Positions 19,012 to 28,426 of a DNA stretch of 64,000 bases are shown here, one piece after another. Numbering within the stretch: the first letter of the stretch is position 1; each line of letters opens with the position of its first letter. The stretch is from Cytobacillus pseudoceanisediminis (GTDB lineage: Bacteria; Bacillota; Bacilli; Bacillales; Cytobacillaceae). The translations under genes and the position numbers were made by a program. The notes beneath the pieces are model-generated. The model saw nothing but the letters and a program-made list of their open reading frames with translations. It made no database searches and was not told the DNA's origin. The stretch covers positions 1,054,001 through 1,118,000 of the forward strand of contig NZ_CP097349.1 of NCBI RefSeq assembly GCF_023516215.1, in the 5' to 3' direction.

Positions 19012-19098
19012 GAACTAAAGGGGTTATGTTGAACGGAAGCTGCTAATCAGGCAGCTTTTTTCTTTTAAACTAATTTGGGCAGTTTAGTAGAAGAAGGA
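19012..19098 (+). repeat. intergenic element copy 3 (complete)
   Basis: GAACTAAAGGGGTTATGTTG (5' box), AAGCTGC-taatcag-GCAGCTT hairpin (19037-19057) with T6, then AAACTAATTTGGGCAG and TTTAGTAGAAGAAGG (3' box). This is a near-complete copy after the methyltransferase. A short run of GATAAAA units follows at 19180-19205; otherwise the interval to 19386 shows no gene. Confidence 0.8.
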
Positions 19099-19386
19099 TG
19101 ACATGAACATACAGGAATATTATACTTAGGCTGTATTAAGTTAAGGTGTTTTACCTTTATTAGATTAATACATAAAGAAGATAAAAGATAAAAGATAAAA
19201 GATTAAAATTATTAAACTGATGTTGCAGAGGTACTCTATTGTTTCTGAACAAACACCCTCAACATATTTATCGCAACGCATTAAGACCCGATTTTGTTGA
19301 CGACTTAAACGGCGTGGAAACTACTGCCTAAACTTCAAACAGTTATGTTTAATGATTAGGATATTATAGTTTAAAAGGAGATTATA

Positions 19387-20052
19387 ATGGTTTTAAAATA
19401 TAAATGTTTAATCTTAGACCACGATGATACAGGGGTAAAAAGTACACCAGGTATACACTATCCATCATTTGTAGAGGCTCTTAAATACTTGCGGCCAAGT
19501 GATAAACTTATTACTTTTGAAGATTTTGTTAGATACTGTTTCAATCCAGGTTTTTCTTCTTTATGCAAAGACATTATTAAATTCACAGAGAAAGAGCAAA
19601 AATATCAGCAAGCAGTATGGAAAAAATATACCGAATCAACTGTACCAGACTTCTATGAACTGTTTGCAGAAACAATTCAGGAATTTAAAAAACAAGGTGG
19701 AATTGTGACGGTTGTTTCTCATTCTGAGAGAAGCCGAATTGAAAGAGATTATTCTATTCATTGTGGTTTTGTGCCAGACGCTATCTTTGGATGGGAACTT
19801 CCTGAACATCAGAGAAAACCACATCCATATCCAATTAAGGAGATTTTAAAACGCTTTAATCTTCAAGAAACTGAAGCACTAATGTTAGATGACCTAAAAC
19901 CTGGATTGGAGATGGCGAGAAGTTGTCATGTTGATTTTGCCGCTGCTGGATGGTCTCACAGTATTCCCGAAATCAAGGAACAAATGAAATTAGAATCTAA
20001 ATATTACTTTGAAACAGTAGAACAATTTTATCAGTTTATTTTGTGTAAATGA
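19387..20052 (+). CDS. HAD-superfamily hydrolase
   Basis: 221 aa. Motif I is LILDHDDTGV (nucleophile Asp and the acid/base Asp two residues on). Motif II is VTVVSHSE, motif III the Lys in QRKPHPYPIKEIL, motif IV LMLDDLKPGLEMA. A helical cap domain lies between motifs I and II (subfamily I cap), as in phosphoglycolate phosphatase-like enzymes. The substrate is a phosphate ester that cannot be named from sequence. AAAGGAGA precedes ATG 19387. Confidence 0.82.
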   Translation: MVLKYKCLILDHDDTGVKSTPGIHYPSFVEALKYLRPSDKLITFEDFVRYCFNPGFSSLCKDIIKFTEKEQKYQQAVWKKYTESTVPDFYELFAETIQEFKKQGGIVTVVSHSERSRIERDYSIHCGFVPDAIFGWELPEHQRKPHPYPIKEILKRFNLQETEALMLDDLKPGLEMARSCHVDFAAAGWSHSIPEIKEQMKLESKYYFETVEQFYQFILCK

Positions 20053-20059
20053 CAAAACA

Positions 20060-20080
20060 CTTGGGGAAACCCAAGCGCTT
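20060..20080 (+). terminator. Rho-independent terminator after the HAD gene
   Basis: CTTGGG-GAAA-CCCAAG with a stable GAAA tetraloop, followed by a short T-rich run. Confidence 0.7.
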
Positions 20081-20260
20081 TTATGTGCTGATTCACTTGT
20101 TAATACTATAAAATTAGTATGAATTAATGTGTTCATTCGATATCAAATTTAAATTTCCTGCTCCAAAACAAAAACAGCTTAATCGACAACAACGCTCTTT
20201 ATAAAGGGAAGATTGAGCCAATGAACATATAAAAGCACACTTTGTGAATAAAAGTACTTA

Positions 20261-20342
20261 CAGCAAAGGGTGCTTATGTTCAAGACAGCTAACCAAAATA
20301 AGCGGTTTCTTGTTGGCTAAAGGGGCAGGTCAGTTAAATAAG
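20261..20342 (+). repeat. intergenic element copy 4
   Basis: CAAAGGGTGCTTATGTTCAA (5' box), degenerate hairpin region CAGCTAACC..AAGCGG, TTTCTTGTTGGC, then TAAAGGGGCAGGTCAG and TTAAATAAG (3' box). It lies between the HAD gene and the convergent DUF3231 gene; the rest of 20081-20427 is empty. Confidence 0.7.
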
Positions 20343-20362
20343 TATTCTTGCACTTTCAAGAA

Positions 20363-20399
20363 AATAACCACCTGCTTATAAAAGCGGATGGTTATTTAA
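20363..20399 (-). terminator. terminator of the DUF3231 gene
   Basis: AAATAACCACCTGCTT pairs with AAGCGGATGGTTATTT with two G-U/mismatch positions. On the reverse strand it lies about 30 bases past the DUF3231 stop codon. Confidence 0.65.
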
Positions 20400-20427
20400 G
20401 ATGTTTACTTTGAAATTCCATTTTTCT

Positions 20428-21435
20428 CTATACTTCTTCTGAAATCTCTTTTCTATTAGGAGCAAGTGGAGGCTGTTCTAGCCACCTATTTTGTTCCATA
20501 AGGTTAAACCACTTTTTTGTAACCATAAGATTTTTTAAAATTGTTCCTTCATAAGCAGTTACAAGGTCTGTTCGCATTGCTGATGCTAATCCTGCCCCAT
20601 GATAGTTTTGTGCAGCTTGGAACAAGAAACCAATATGATACAGCATTAACTTATCGGAAAATGGTGAATCCGTTGAAGTTGTCACTTCTGTTTCCCAGGA
20701 TTTCGGAACGGGTAAATTGTCTGATTGCATTATTTTTGAAAATTTTTTTATTTGTCCATCTGCTGTTTTCTCTGAATCGCTTAAAAACTTCCTTACTTCT
20801 TTTGTTTGAGCGACTTGACTGAATGCAATAGAAAGGGTTTTAGCCATAATGCTTTTTTTAAGGTTGAAGGATATACTAATAATTTCTGTTGCTGCTAATT
20901 TTCTGCCCTTGCCGAAATATCCATCTGTGAAATCCTGGCTGGAAACAAATTCAGGGTTTTTAGCAGGATAAAACAAAGGGTCTCTCTGAAAATTTCCTTT
21001 CTGCAGTAATAACTCAATTGTTTGGTGGTACATATTTTTTGCATCCGTATTGCAGGAATCGTAAAACTCCCTTAAGTCTTTTCTGACAGAAACACCTAAT
21101 GAAGTGCTGTGGCCCAGTAAACCGTGTAACGTCATGATATGTAAATAATTCAAGCAAAATATATCCGTAAACAATCTCTGTTTACCATTGAAGAGGTCAG
21201 AATCATTAAATCCAATTGGAACTGGAAACCCGTCACTCTGTATAAAGGATACAATTTGTTGCTTTTGTTTTCCGAATGTCTTAATAGCATCCTCAAAAAT
21301 GGCTTTGATTTGCTCATCCTCAATAATTGAGACCATATATCTATTTACAATATCAGTCATTGTACCATTTATAAATTCTCCCCAAAGAGTGCCTATTTCG
21401 GAAGCTGTGAGTTTTAAATTATTCTTATCCTCCAC
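20428..21435 (-). CDS. DUF3231 family protein
   Basis: 335 aa with two copies of a ~160-residue helical, ferritin-like module: repeat 1 starts LTASEIGTLWGEFINGTMTD, repeat 2 near KLAATEIISISFNLKKSIMA. Each has a segment with SDxxPVP (SDGFPVPIG, SDNLPVPKS) and a later Asp/Glu/His-bearing helix. The family is frequent in spore-forming Bacillaceae and has no assigned reaction; a spore-coat or metal-binding role has been suggested by the fold only. It is transcribed against its neighbours. Confidence 0.8.
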   Translation of the reverse strand: MEDKNNLKLTASEIGTLWGEFINGTMTDIVNRYMVSIIEDEQIKAIFEDAIKTFGKQKQQIVSFIQSDGFPVPIGFNDSDLFNGKQRLFTDIFCLNYLHIMTLHGLLGHSTSLGVSVRKDLREFYDSCNTDAKNMYHQTIELLLQKGNFQRDPLFYPAKNPEFVSSQDFTDGYFGKGRKLAATEIISISFNLKKSIMAKTLSIAFSQVAQTKEVRKFLSDSEKTADGQIKKFSKIMQSDNLPVPKSWETEVTTSTDSPFSDKLMLYHIGFLFQAAQNYHGAGLASAMRTDLVTAYEGTILKNLMVTKKWFNLMEQNRWLEQPPLAPNRKEISEEV

Positions 21436-21628
21436 GCTATCACCTCTGTCATATTATTTACCAATTTAGCAAGCAATATGAAATTGAAAATAATAAGAAA
21501 ACATTCTGAAGAAATTCATTAATAATAACAAAACTTTGAATAAAAGACCTTTTTAGGTCTGGCTAGTAACAGCAGTACATTTGGCAACCTTCAGAGTCCA
21601 TTTAGGGTCTGGCTTCAGCCTCAGAGAA

Positions 21629-21686
21629 AACCACGCGTTCTCACGCGTGGTTTTTATTTAAACTGAAGTGCAGGTTAGTTGAATGG
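21629..21686 (+). repeat. intergenic element copy 5 with a different hairpin
   Basis: A perfect terminator hairpin CCACGCG-ttct-CACGCGTGG with T5 is followed by ATTTAAACTGAAGTGCAGG and TTAGTTGAATGG, the 3' box of the element. The hairpin is unrelated in sequence to the usual one, so the 3' box can be joined to another stem. The interval 21436-21628 holds no gene, only a repeated TTTAGGTCTGGC/TTAGGGTCTGGC phrase. Confidence 0.7.
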
Positions 21687-21697
21687 TTATAACTAAA

Positions 21698-21741
21698 AAA
21701 TCGTAATGATTACTATTTACAAATCGTAATCATTACGATAA
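21698..21741 (+). promoter_or_regulatory. two adjacent Zur operators
   Basis: AAATCGTAATGATTACTATTT (21698-21718) and AAATCGTAATCATTACGAT (from 21721) match the Bacillus Zur box TCGTAATNATTACGA; the second is perfect. They lie 30-70 bases before adcA, where a zinc-loaded repressor would block the promoter. Confidence 0.85.
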
Positions 21742-21770
21742 AATATTTACAAAGTAAAGGGGGAGTAAAA

Positions 21771-23402
21771 TTGTTGAAAAAATTTACAGGCTTACTTAGT
21801 TTAGTTATTGTCATCTTTACGCTAGCTGCGTGTGGAGGAAAAGCTACAAACAGCAGTGAAAGTGAAAAGGAACCAAAAGAATCTGGCAAAGAGTTAAAGA
21901 TTTTTACAACTGTATATCCTCTTCAGTATTTTGCTGAACAAATCGCAGAAGATCAAGCTTCTGTAGAGTCTATTCTGCCACCGGGATCAGATTCGCATAC
22001 ATATGAACCAAGCACCAAAGATATGATAAAAATATCTGAATCCGATGCTTTTATTTATAATGGGGCAGGTTTAGAATCATATGCAAACAAAATCTCGGAA
22101 ACTATTCAATCTGATGACGTCAAGATACTTGAAGCATCAAAAGGAATTAACTTGGAAAAGCATGTACATAACCATGAAGGGGAGGGTGGCGGCCACGTGA
22201 GTGACCACACTCATGAAGAAGAAGGCAGTCATGAGGACGAGCATGCTGGACATAATCATGGGGATCAAGATCCTCACGTTTGGCTGGATCCTATTCGTTC
22301 TATTCAGCTTGCAGAGCATATAAAAGATTTATTAGTTGAATTAAAACCTGAGCAAGAAGAGTTTTTTAATCAAAACTTTGAGGAGTTGAAAGGAAAGCTC
22401 GAAAACTTAGACCAAGACTTCCGTACACAACTTGAAAATTTACCTGAAAATAAAATTATTGTATCTCATGCTGCTTATGGCTATTGGGAGAAAAGCTATG
22501 GGATCGAGCAAATCGCAGTATCTGGATTGAGCCCTGCTAACGAGCCCTCACATAAAGAGGTACAAAACATCATTAAGACCGCTGAAAAAAATGGATTGAA
22601 ACATGTATTTTTTGAACAGAATATAACTCCTAAAGTGGCGGACATAGTTAGGAAGGAAATTGATGCAGAGGCTTTACGCATACACAATTTATCGGTTTTA
22701 ACAGAAGAAGATATAAAGAATAATGAGGACTACTTTACTCTCATGCAGCACAACTTAGAGGAACTAACAAAAGCTTTATCTGAACCTTCATCAGAGGGGG
22801 CAGCTCAGACAAATGAACAGGGTGAACACGATCACGGCCATACTCATGCACATGATGAAGAAACAGCAAAAATTTATGAAGGGTATTTTGAAGACAGTCA
22901 GGTGAAGGATCGATCCTTATCCGACTGGGAAGGAGACTGGCAGTCTGTATACCCATATCTTCAAGATGGTACGCTTGACGAAGTATTTACTTATAAAGCA
23001 GAACATGAGGGTGAGATGACAGCTAAAGAATATAAGGAATATTATAATGAAGGATACCAAACAAATGTTGGACGAATTCAGATTCAGGGGAACAAGGTAA
23101 CGTTTTTCAAAAATGGAGAAGAATATACTGGTGAGTATATCTATGATGGGTATGAAATTCTAACATATGATGCGGGGAATAGAGGGGTTAGATATGTATT
23201 TAAACTAGAAGCAGAAGCTGAAGGTCTTCCTCAATATATTCAGTTTAGTGATCATAGTATCTATCCGACAGAAGCTGCTCACTATCACCTTTATTGGGGT
23301 GATGACCGAGAAAAATTATTGGAGGAAGTTACCCATTGGCCTACTTACTATCCATCAGAAATGGATGGCCATGACATTGCCCATGAAATGATGGAGCATT
23401 AA
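21771..23402 (+). CDS. adcA: zinc-binding lipoprotein AdcA (ZnuA domain fused to ZinT domain)
   Basis: 543 aa. Residues 1-21 are a lipoprotein signal with lipobox LAAC. Residues ~35-330 form the ZnuA cluster A-I domain with a His/Asp/Glu-rich loop (HVHNHEGEGGGHVSD.., HAGHNHGDQDPHVWLDP) and the metal His in IIVSHAAYGYW. A second His-rich linker, GEHDHGHTHAHDEE, leads to a ZinT domain (LSDWEGDWQSVYPYLQDGTL ... HYHLYWGDD). It captures zinc at the cell surface for an ABC importer. No membrane or ATPase gene is adjacent, so it must work with one encoded elsewhere. Two Zur boxes upstream imply expression under zinc shortage. TTG 21771 or 21774 follows AAAGGGGGA. Confidence 0.92.
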   Translation: MLKKFTGLLSLVIVIFTLAACGGKATNSSESEKEPKESGKELKIFTTVYPLQYFAEQIAEDQASVESILPPGSDSHTYEPSTKDMIKISESDAFIYNGAGLESYANKISETIQSDDVKILEASKGINLEKHVHNHEGEGGGHVSDHTHEEEGSHEDEHAGHNHGDQDPHVWLDPIRSIQLAEHIKDLLVELKPEQEEFFNQNFEELKGKLENLDQDFRTQLENLPENKIIVSHAAYGYWEKSYGIEQIAVSGLSPANEPSHKEVQNIIKTAEKNGLKHVFFEQNITPKVADIVRKEIDAEALRIHNLSVLTEEDIKNNEDYFTLMQHNLEELTKALSEPSSEGAAQTNEQGEHDHGHTHAHDEETAKIYEGYFEDSQVKDRSLSDWEGDWQSVYPYLQDGTLDEVFTYKAEHEGEMTAKEYKEYYNEGYQTNVGRIQIQGNKVTFFKNGEEYTGEYIYDGYEILTYDAGNRGVRYVFKLEAEAEGLPQYIQFSDHSIYPTEAAHYHLYWGDDREKLLEEVTHWPTYYPSEMDGHDIAHEMMEH

Positions 23403-23436
23403 ACTAAGAGTGGCAAGGATTATAACTTTAGTTTCC

Positions 23437-23518
23437 AGGGTGCATATATTCAATAGCTGCTAATCAGGCAGCTATTTTTCTTTTTAAACTAAAGAGGCAG
23501 CGCTCCTGTAATAAAGGA
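23437..23518 (+). repeat. intergenic element copy 6
   Basis: CAGGGTGCATATATTCAA (5' box), hairpin TAGCTGC-taatcag-GCAGCTA with T5, TTTTTAAACTAAAGAGGCAG and CTGTAATAAAGG (3' box). It directly follows adcA. Confidence 0.8.
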
Positions 23519-23599
23519 ATATGGAGTTTGAAAAAGAAAATAATTCCTTGCTAGAATGAGAGAGTCCTGAAGCCGGAAAGCGAAAACTAGAATGAGGTA

Positions 23600-23850
23600 T
23601 AAATGTAAAGGTTATGGTGCTGCACTAGGTGTATTGATGGAAGATGAACAAGTGGTAAAGGTATACTCCTAACAATTGGATGGTTATCTTTCATCCTTAC
23701 CTTTAATTTAATGCCGCCTATGCTATTGTTTTTTCCTATGAGTTGTAATAATAATGCGAGATTACCAGGGGGATAAGCAGGGGCAGCTATGGTTATTTTA
23801 GGTAGAATAAGCGGTATCGCTGTGGCTTTTAGGGATGTTCGTCAGTAATT
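23600..23850 (+). pseudogene. decayed small membrane protein, DUF4190-like
   Basis: Broken frames encode GWLSFILTFNLMPPMLLFF and, after a stop, AGAAMVILGRISGIAVAF, resembling the two hydrophobic halves of DUF4190-type proteins (GxAxAIxGIxxGI). There is no usable start and several stops. It is part of the 1.1 kb decayed stretch 23403-24522. Confidence 0.25.
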
Positions 23851-23947
23851 ACTTAATGAAGGGTAATTTGTATACACCTCACTAGACTTGTTTTAATTTC
23901 AGATAAGCGTCCATCCACACTGGAAGAGTTGAAAGAGAGGAACCGTT

Positions 23948-24208
23948 CTAATCTTGAAACACTTCATGCGAAACAAGATCGGGATGAAAGTCTGATTCTA
24001 TAACGAATGATCCGTCTAACTTATGATTTAATACTTCTTCTGTTAGTGTTTCTGTGACACCAGTAATTAGCGATAGATTTACATTTTTATATTTCTTAAT
24101 ATAGCTGGACAATATTTTTGGTAAATGAATTAGGGTTTTAACTTTTCCAATCTCTAATTTTCCAGACGGTTCTTCATTACTTTGAATGGCTTTTCTCAGT
24201 TTTGGAGG
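23948..24208 (-). pseudogene. LysR-type regulator, internal remnant
   Basis: About 85 residues of a LysR effector domain are readable without a start: LRKAIQSNEEPSGKLEIGKV, TLIHLPKILSSYIKKY, LSLITGVTETLTEEVLNHKL, DGSFVIESDFHPDLVSHEVF, then a stop. These match the conserved x-G-x-L-x-I-G start of the domain, the L-P-x-x-L-x-x-Y segment and the L-x-x-x-x-L-D-G-x-F strand. Both the helix-turn-helix and the C-terminal lobe are gone. Confidence 0.6.
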
Positions 24209-24338
24209 AAGTTATTCGTGTAATTTCAGAAGATTTAATGATTGAGTACGGTACTGTGTTAACCTCTCTTGCTTTTAGATACTAGCAGGTATTATCATAT
24301 TGTGATTTTAACCGTTTATTGACCGGGGAGAAATTAGA

Positions 24339-24371
24339 TGCGGTGATCCATGAGGGATTATCGCACTTTTT
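24339..24371 (+). terminator. Rho-independent terminator
   Basis: GCGGTGATCC-atga-GGGATTATCGC with T7. No intact gene precedes it, so it probably served one of the decayed genes. Confidence 0.65.
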
Positions 24372-24522
24372 TTGAACTCAGTTCTTTTTTTGAAAACTCC
24401 ACTAATACTATTGAGGATAAATTTTGAAATTTTTATAAAATTTACAAACACTCCATATAAAATTAAAAATTGTCTGTTACTATTTAATCGACAGACAGTC
24501 GGTTCATAAAGGCGGTGAAACA

Positions 24523-25164
24523 ATGAGAAAAGAAGCGGAGGAACGCAGGAACGAAATACTTGATGCAGCCGATGAGCTTTTTGGTCAGAAGGGTTTTGAT
24601 GGAACGAGTACAAATGATATTCTCGAAAAGGTCGGTATTGCGCGTGGTACACTGTATTATCACTTCAAGTCGAAAGAGGATATTATGGACTCGTTGGTTG
24701 ACCGGTATAGTGTTCGTCTTTTAGGCTCTGCGCAGGAAATTGCTGCAGATGAGAGTATTCCTGTAGTCGAACGTATTATCCGAGTTGTTATATCAATTAA
24801 TTTAAGTGGCGGAAGCAGCCAGGAAATTATGGAGCATATTCACAAGCCACAGAATGCCCTTATGCATAAGAAAATAGAAAAGGTCATCATCAATGGAGTT
24901 ACGCCAATACTGACGGGAATAATCCAAGAGGGCATTGAACAGGGCCTATTTAATACTCCGTACCCGTATGAATGTATGGAAATGATTGTTACATATGCTA
25001 ATACCGTTTTTGATGATGATATGGTAGAGATGACCTATGAGGAGCGTGCATCACGGATACGAGCAATTATATTCAACGGAGAAAGGCTGCTCGGTGCAAA
25101 AAGCGGAAGTCTGATGAATATTATGCAAATGTTTGGTAGCGAAAATGCTGTAAATAATGAATAA
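24523..25164 (+). CDS. TetR/AcrR-family regulator of the ABC exporter
   Basis: 213 aa. The N-terminal helix-turn-helix is typical: RRNEILDAADELFGQKGFDG, TSTNDILEKVGIARGTLYYH, FKSKEDIMDSLV. The C-terminal ligand domain is not recognisable to a substrate. Upstream, CGACAGACAGTCGG at about 24490 forms a short palindrome-like site next to the start and may be its operator. The permease gene follows by 42 bases, so it probably represses its own operon. AAGGCGG precedes ATG 24523. Confidence 0.82.
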   Translation: MRKEAEERRNEILDAADELFGQKGFDGTSTNDILEKVGIARGTLYYHFKSKEDIMDSLVDRYSVRLLGSAQEIAADESIPVVERIIRVVISINLSGGSSQEIMEHIHKPQNALMHKKIEKVIINGVTPILTGIIQEGIEQGLFNTPYPYECMEMIVTYANTVFDDDMVEMTYEERASRIRAIIFNGERLLGAKSGSLMNIMQMFGSENAVNNE

Positions 25165-25206
25165 ATTTGGGAATTCGATTTAAAAGCTTAAAAAAAGAGG
25201 TGGCTT

Positions 25207-27515
25207 ATGTATTTCAGAATACTCCGCAATGACATTTTAAAGAGCAAAGCAATAACATTTACAACAATGATATTTGTTGCTGCAGCATCCATGCTTGTTT
25301 CACTCGCAGTAATACTGGCGGTCAATCTTTCGGGTGCACTGGACACGTTAATGACAAAATCTGAAACTCCACATTTTATGCAAATGCATTCCGGTGATAT
25401 TGATAGAGCACGACTTAAATCCTTTGCAGAGCAACATAACAATGTCGAAGAGTATCAGGTAGTTGAATTTCTTGGCATGGACGGTGCTCACATTATTTTA
25501 GGTGATAACTCGCTAGCAGATAGTGTTCAGGACAACGGCTTCAGCTTACAGAACGAAAAGTTCGATTATCTTCTTGACCTTAACGGCAAAATCATCAACA
25601 ACGTATCTGACGGCGAGCTTTATGTTCCAGTAACCTTTATGAAAGATAGCACAGTCCAAGTAGGTGAAAAGGCCGTAATCAGCGGGAAGGAATTTACCGT
25701 TGCGGGATTTCTCCGTGACTCGACCATGAATTCCTCGCTCTCCGCGTCAAAACGATTTCTTGTAAGCAACAATGATTTTGCGGAAATAAAAGACTTTGGT
25801 AGTATCGAATATCTAATTGAATTTAGATTAAAGGATTTCTCCGCGATAGGCGAATTTGAAACAGCCTATGCTTCCGCAGGCCTTGAAGCGAACGGACCAA
25901 CCGTTACCTATACGCTTTTCAAAACGATGAACGCTATTTCAGACGGGATGATGATTGCAGTTATTCTTCTTGTAAGCGCACTTGTGGTTACAATCGCATT
26001 TATGTGCATACGCTTCACGCTCCTTGCGAAAATAGAGGACGACTACCGCGAAATTGGGGTAATGAAGGCAATTGGGATGCGTATTTCCGACATAAAGCGG
26101 ATTTATCTTGCGAAATACTTAGGCTTAGCGGCGATAGGCAGTATTCTTGGATTTATTCTTTCGGTTATGTTCCAAGGCGTGCTTCTTGAAAATATCCGAC
26201 TTTTCATAGGTGAAAGTAAAAATTCTTCTTATGCGAATGTCTTAGGAGTTATCGGTATCCTTCTCGTTTTCCTGGCAATTATTGCTTATGTCAATGGTGT
26301 GCTGAAACGATTTCGGAAAATATCCGCTGCGGAAGCTTTACGCTTTGGAACTTCTCAGGTAAAGACAAATGACGCTAAGCGTTTTTCCTTAGTTAGAAAC
26401 AGACTGTTTAGTACGAATGTTTTTCTGGGAATCAAGGATGTTCTAGCAAGAAAAAACTTTACGCAACAATACTTATTGTCCTGGTGATTTCGGCATTTAT
26501 CATTATTGTTCCACAGAACCTGCACAGCACAATTTCCTCAAAAAGCTTCATTCAGTATATGGGGATTGGAAACTACGATATGCGTATTCAGGCCAATTCA
26601 TCTGATAATACCGATGAAATTGAAAAGACGATAGAAAGCGACGACGCCGTTTCCAAGTATGCTGTTTTGACAACAAAGACCTTTAAAGTAAAAGCGAGAA
26701 ACGGTTTAGAAGAAAATATAAAAGTTGAACTTGGTGACCATTCTGCATTTCCAATAGAGTATTCTGAGGGAAGAGCACCTTCCCGTGATGACGAAATTGC
26801 GCTTTCAGCTATAAATGCCGGTGAACTGAGCACAAAGATAGACGAAATTATAACGCTGGTGATTGAAGGGAAGGAGAAAAAGCTCACGGTTACAGGAATA
26901 TACTCCGACGTTACGAATGGTGGCAAAACTGCAAAGGCTGTATTCACCGACAATTCGGCGAAAGTCATGTGGACCATCCTCTGTGTTGAACTTTTGGATA
27001 AATCCCTTGTCGACAGGAAGGTTGCGGAGTATTCAGACCGATTTGATTTTGCAAAGACTTCAGATATAGATAAATTTGTATCTCAGACCCTCGGCTCGAC
27101 AATAAGATCCGTTGAAATAGCATCTTACGCTGCAGTTACTGTTGCGCTTGTTATTACAGTACTGGTTACTATATTATTCATGAAAATGCTAGTTGCAAAG
27201 GACAGACCTTCTATTGCCATTATGAAGGCGCTCGGTTTTACAAACTCGGATATTAGGGCGCAGTATGTTTCTCGTTCAGTTTTCGTTCTAATTGTCGGAA
27301 TTATTCTCGGTACCCTACTCGCGAATACTCTCGGAGAGTTCCTTGCGGGCGTGCTAATCTCTTCGTTCGGAGCGTCAACGTTTAATTTTACGGTCAATCC
27401 TTTTACGGCATATCTGCTAAGTCCGTTGATGATGATATTCATTGCACTTATTGCAACCATGATCGGCACCTCGAGCGCGGGACAAATAAAAATTTCCGAA
27501 AATATAAAGGAGTAG
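25207..27515 (+). CDS. FtsX/MacB-type ABC transporter permease (one frameshift)
   Basis: Repaired length is 769 aa with two FtsX-type halves. An N-terminal membrane anchor (AITFTTMIFVAAASMLVSLA) is followed by a large extracytoplasmic domain, then membrane segments around 240-380, a second extracytoplasmic domain, and the last three membrane segments (VTVALVITVLVTILFMKML onward). The frame breaks at about 26452: adding one A to the A6 run turns ARKNFTQQ into ARKKLYATILIVLVISAF, a membrane segment that joins the two reading frames. Such permeases export lipids, peptides or antibiotics, or work with bacitracin-type sensors. The adjoining ATPase and TetR gene complete the unit. Confidence 0.85.
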
Positions 27516-27528
27516 GAGGAGTAGACAT

Positions 27529-28287
27529 ATGGAGAAGATTATTATTGGTGAGCATATAGTAAAAACTTTCGGTGAGGGCGATGAAGAGCGCACTGTTCTC
27601 GATGGAGTATCTATTGAAATAAACGAGGGTGAGTTCGTAGCAGTTATGGGACCTTCGGGCTCTGGAAAATCTACACTACTGTTTGCTTTAAGCGGAATCG
27701 ATGGTGTTGATGGCGGAAAGATCGTTTTTGACGGCAAGGATTTATCGGCATTCGGGGAGACTGAGCTTTCAGATATACGTAGAACAAAAATGGGGTTAAT
27801 TTTTCAGCAGCCGACCATGCTAAAAAGTCTGAATATTCTCGACAACATTATTCTTCCGTCAATTCGCGGAAACCGAAAAAACATCGTAAAAGTTTCGGAG
27901 AAGGCAAGAACGCTTCTTAAAAGGGTAGGCATTGCGGAGCTTGAAACGCGCGATACTACACAGGTTTCGGGAGGTCAGCTTCAGCGTGCGGGTATATGCA
28001 GAGCATTGATGAGCAGTCCGAAAATTATCTTCGGCGACGAACCAACAGGTGCCCTTAACTCAAAATCTGCCCATGAAATAATGGACATTTTTTCTGAAAT
28101 CAATGCGGATGGTACTGCGATTATGCTTGTAACTCACGATGCGAAGGTTGCAGCGCGGACGGAACGTATTCTGTTTATGCTGGACGGAAAAATTGTAAGT
28201 GAGTTGAAGCTTCCAAAGCTGAACGGGTCGGATATAGAACGTAGAGTCGAAGAAGTGACGGCGAAAATGTTGGAAGTAGGAATATGA
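27529..28287 (+). CDS. ABC transporter ATP-binding protein (MacB/LolD type)
   Basis: 252 aa. Walker A is GPSGSGKST, Q-loop is IFQQPTML, signature is VSGGQLQRAGICRALM, Walker B IIFGDEPTGALN, H-loop LVTHDAKVA. It energises the FtsX-type permease encoded 13 bases upstream; the spacing and shared base composition indicate one operon with the TetR gene. The three genes use more G/C-ending codons (GCG, TTC, CGC) than their neighbours, a hint of transfer from another Firmicute lineage. Confidence 0.88.
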   Translation: MEKIIIGEHIVKTFGEGDEERTVLDGVSIEINEGEFVAVMGPSGSGKSTLLFALSGIDGVDGGKIVFDGKDLSAFGETELSDIRRTKMGLIFQQPTMLKSLNILDNIILPSIRGNRKNIVKVSEKARTLLKRVGIAELETRDTTQVSGGQLQRAGICRALMSSPKIIFGDEPTGALNSKSAHEIMDIFSEINADGTAIMLVTHDAKVAARTERILFMLDGKIVSELKLPKLNGSDIERRVEEVTAKMLEVGI

Positions 28288-28426
28288 TTATTGTTTCACA
28301 GTCTGATAGAAATTACTTATTTAAAAACATATCATCGCCATACTTAGAACAAATACTTTTCCTGCTAAACGTTATACAAATGACCCTAGTATCCATTACT
28401 TTGATAAAAAAAGTAAAAACTTTATT

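Noticed and set aside
19180..19205. Short tandem GATAAAA repeat considered as a CRISPR or minisatellite
   Set aside because: The units are only seven bases without spacers; simple sequence only.
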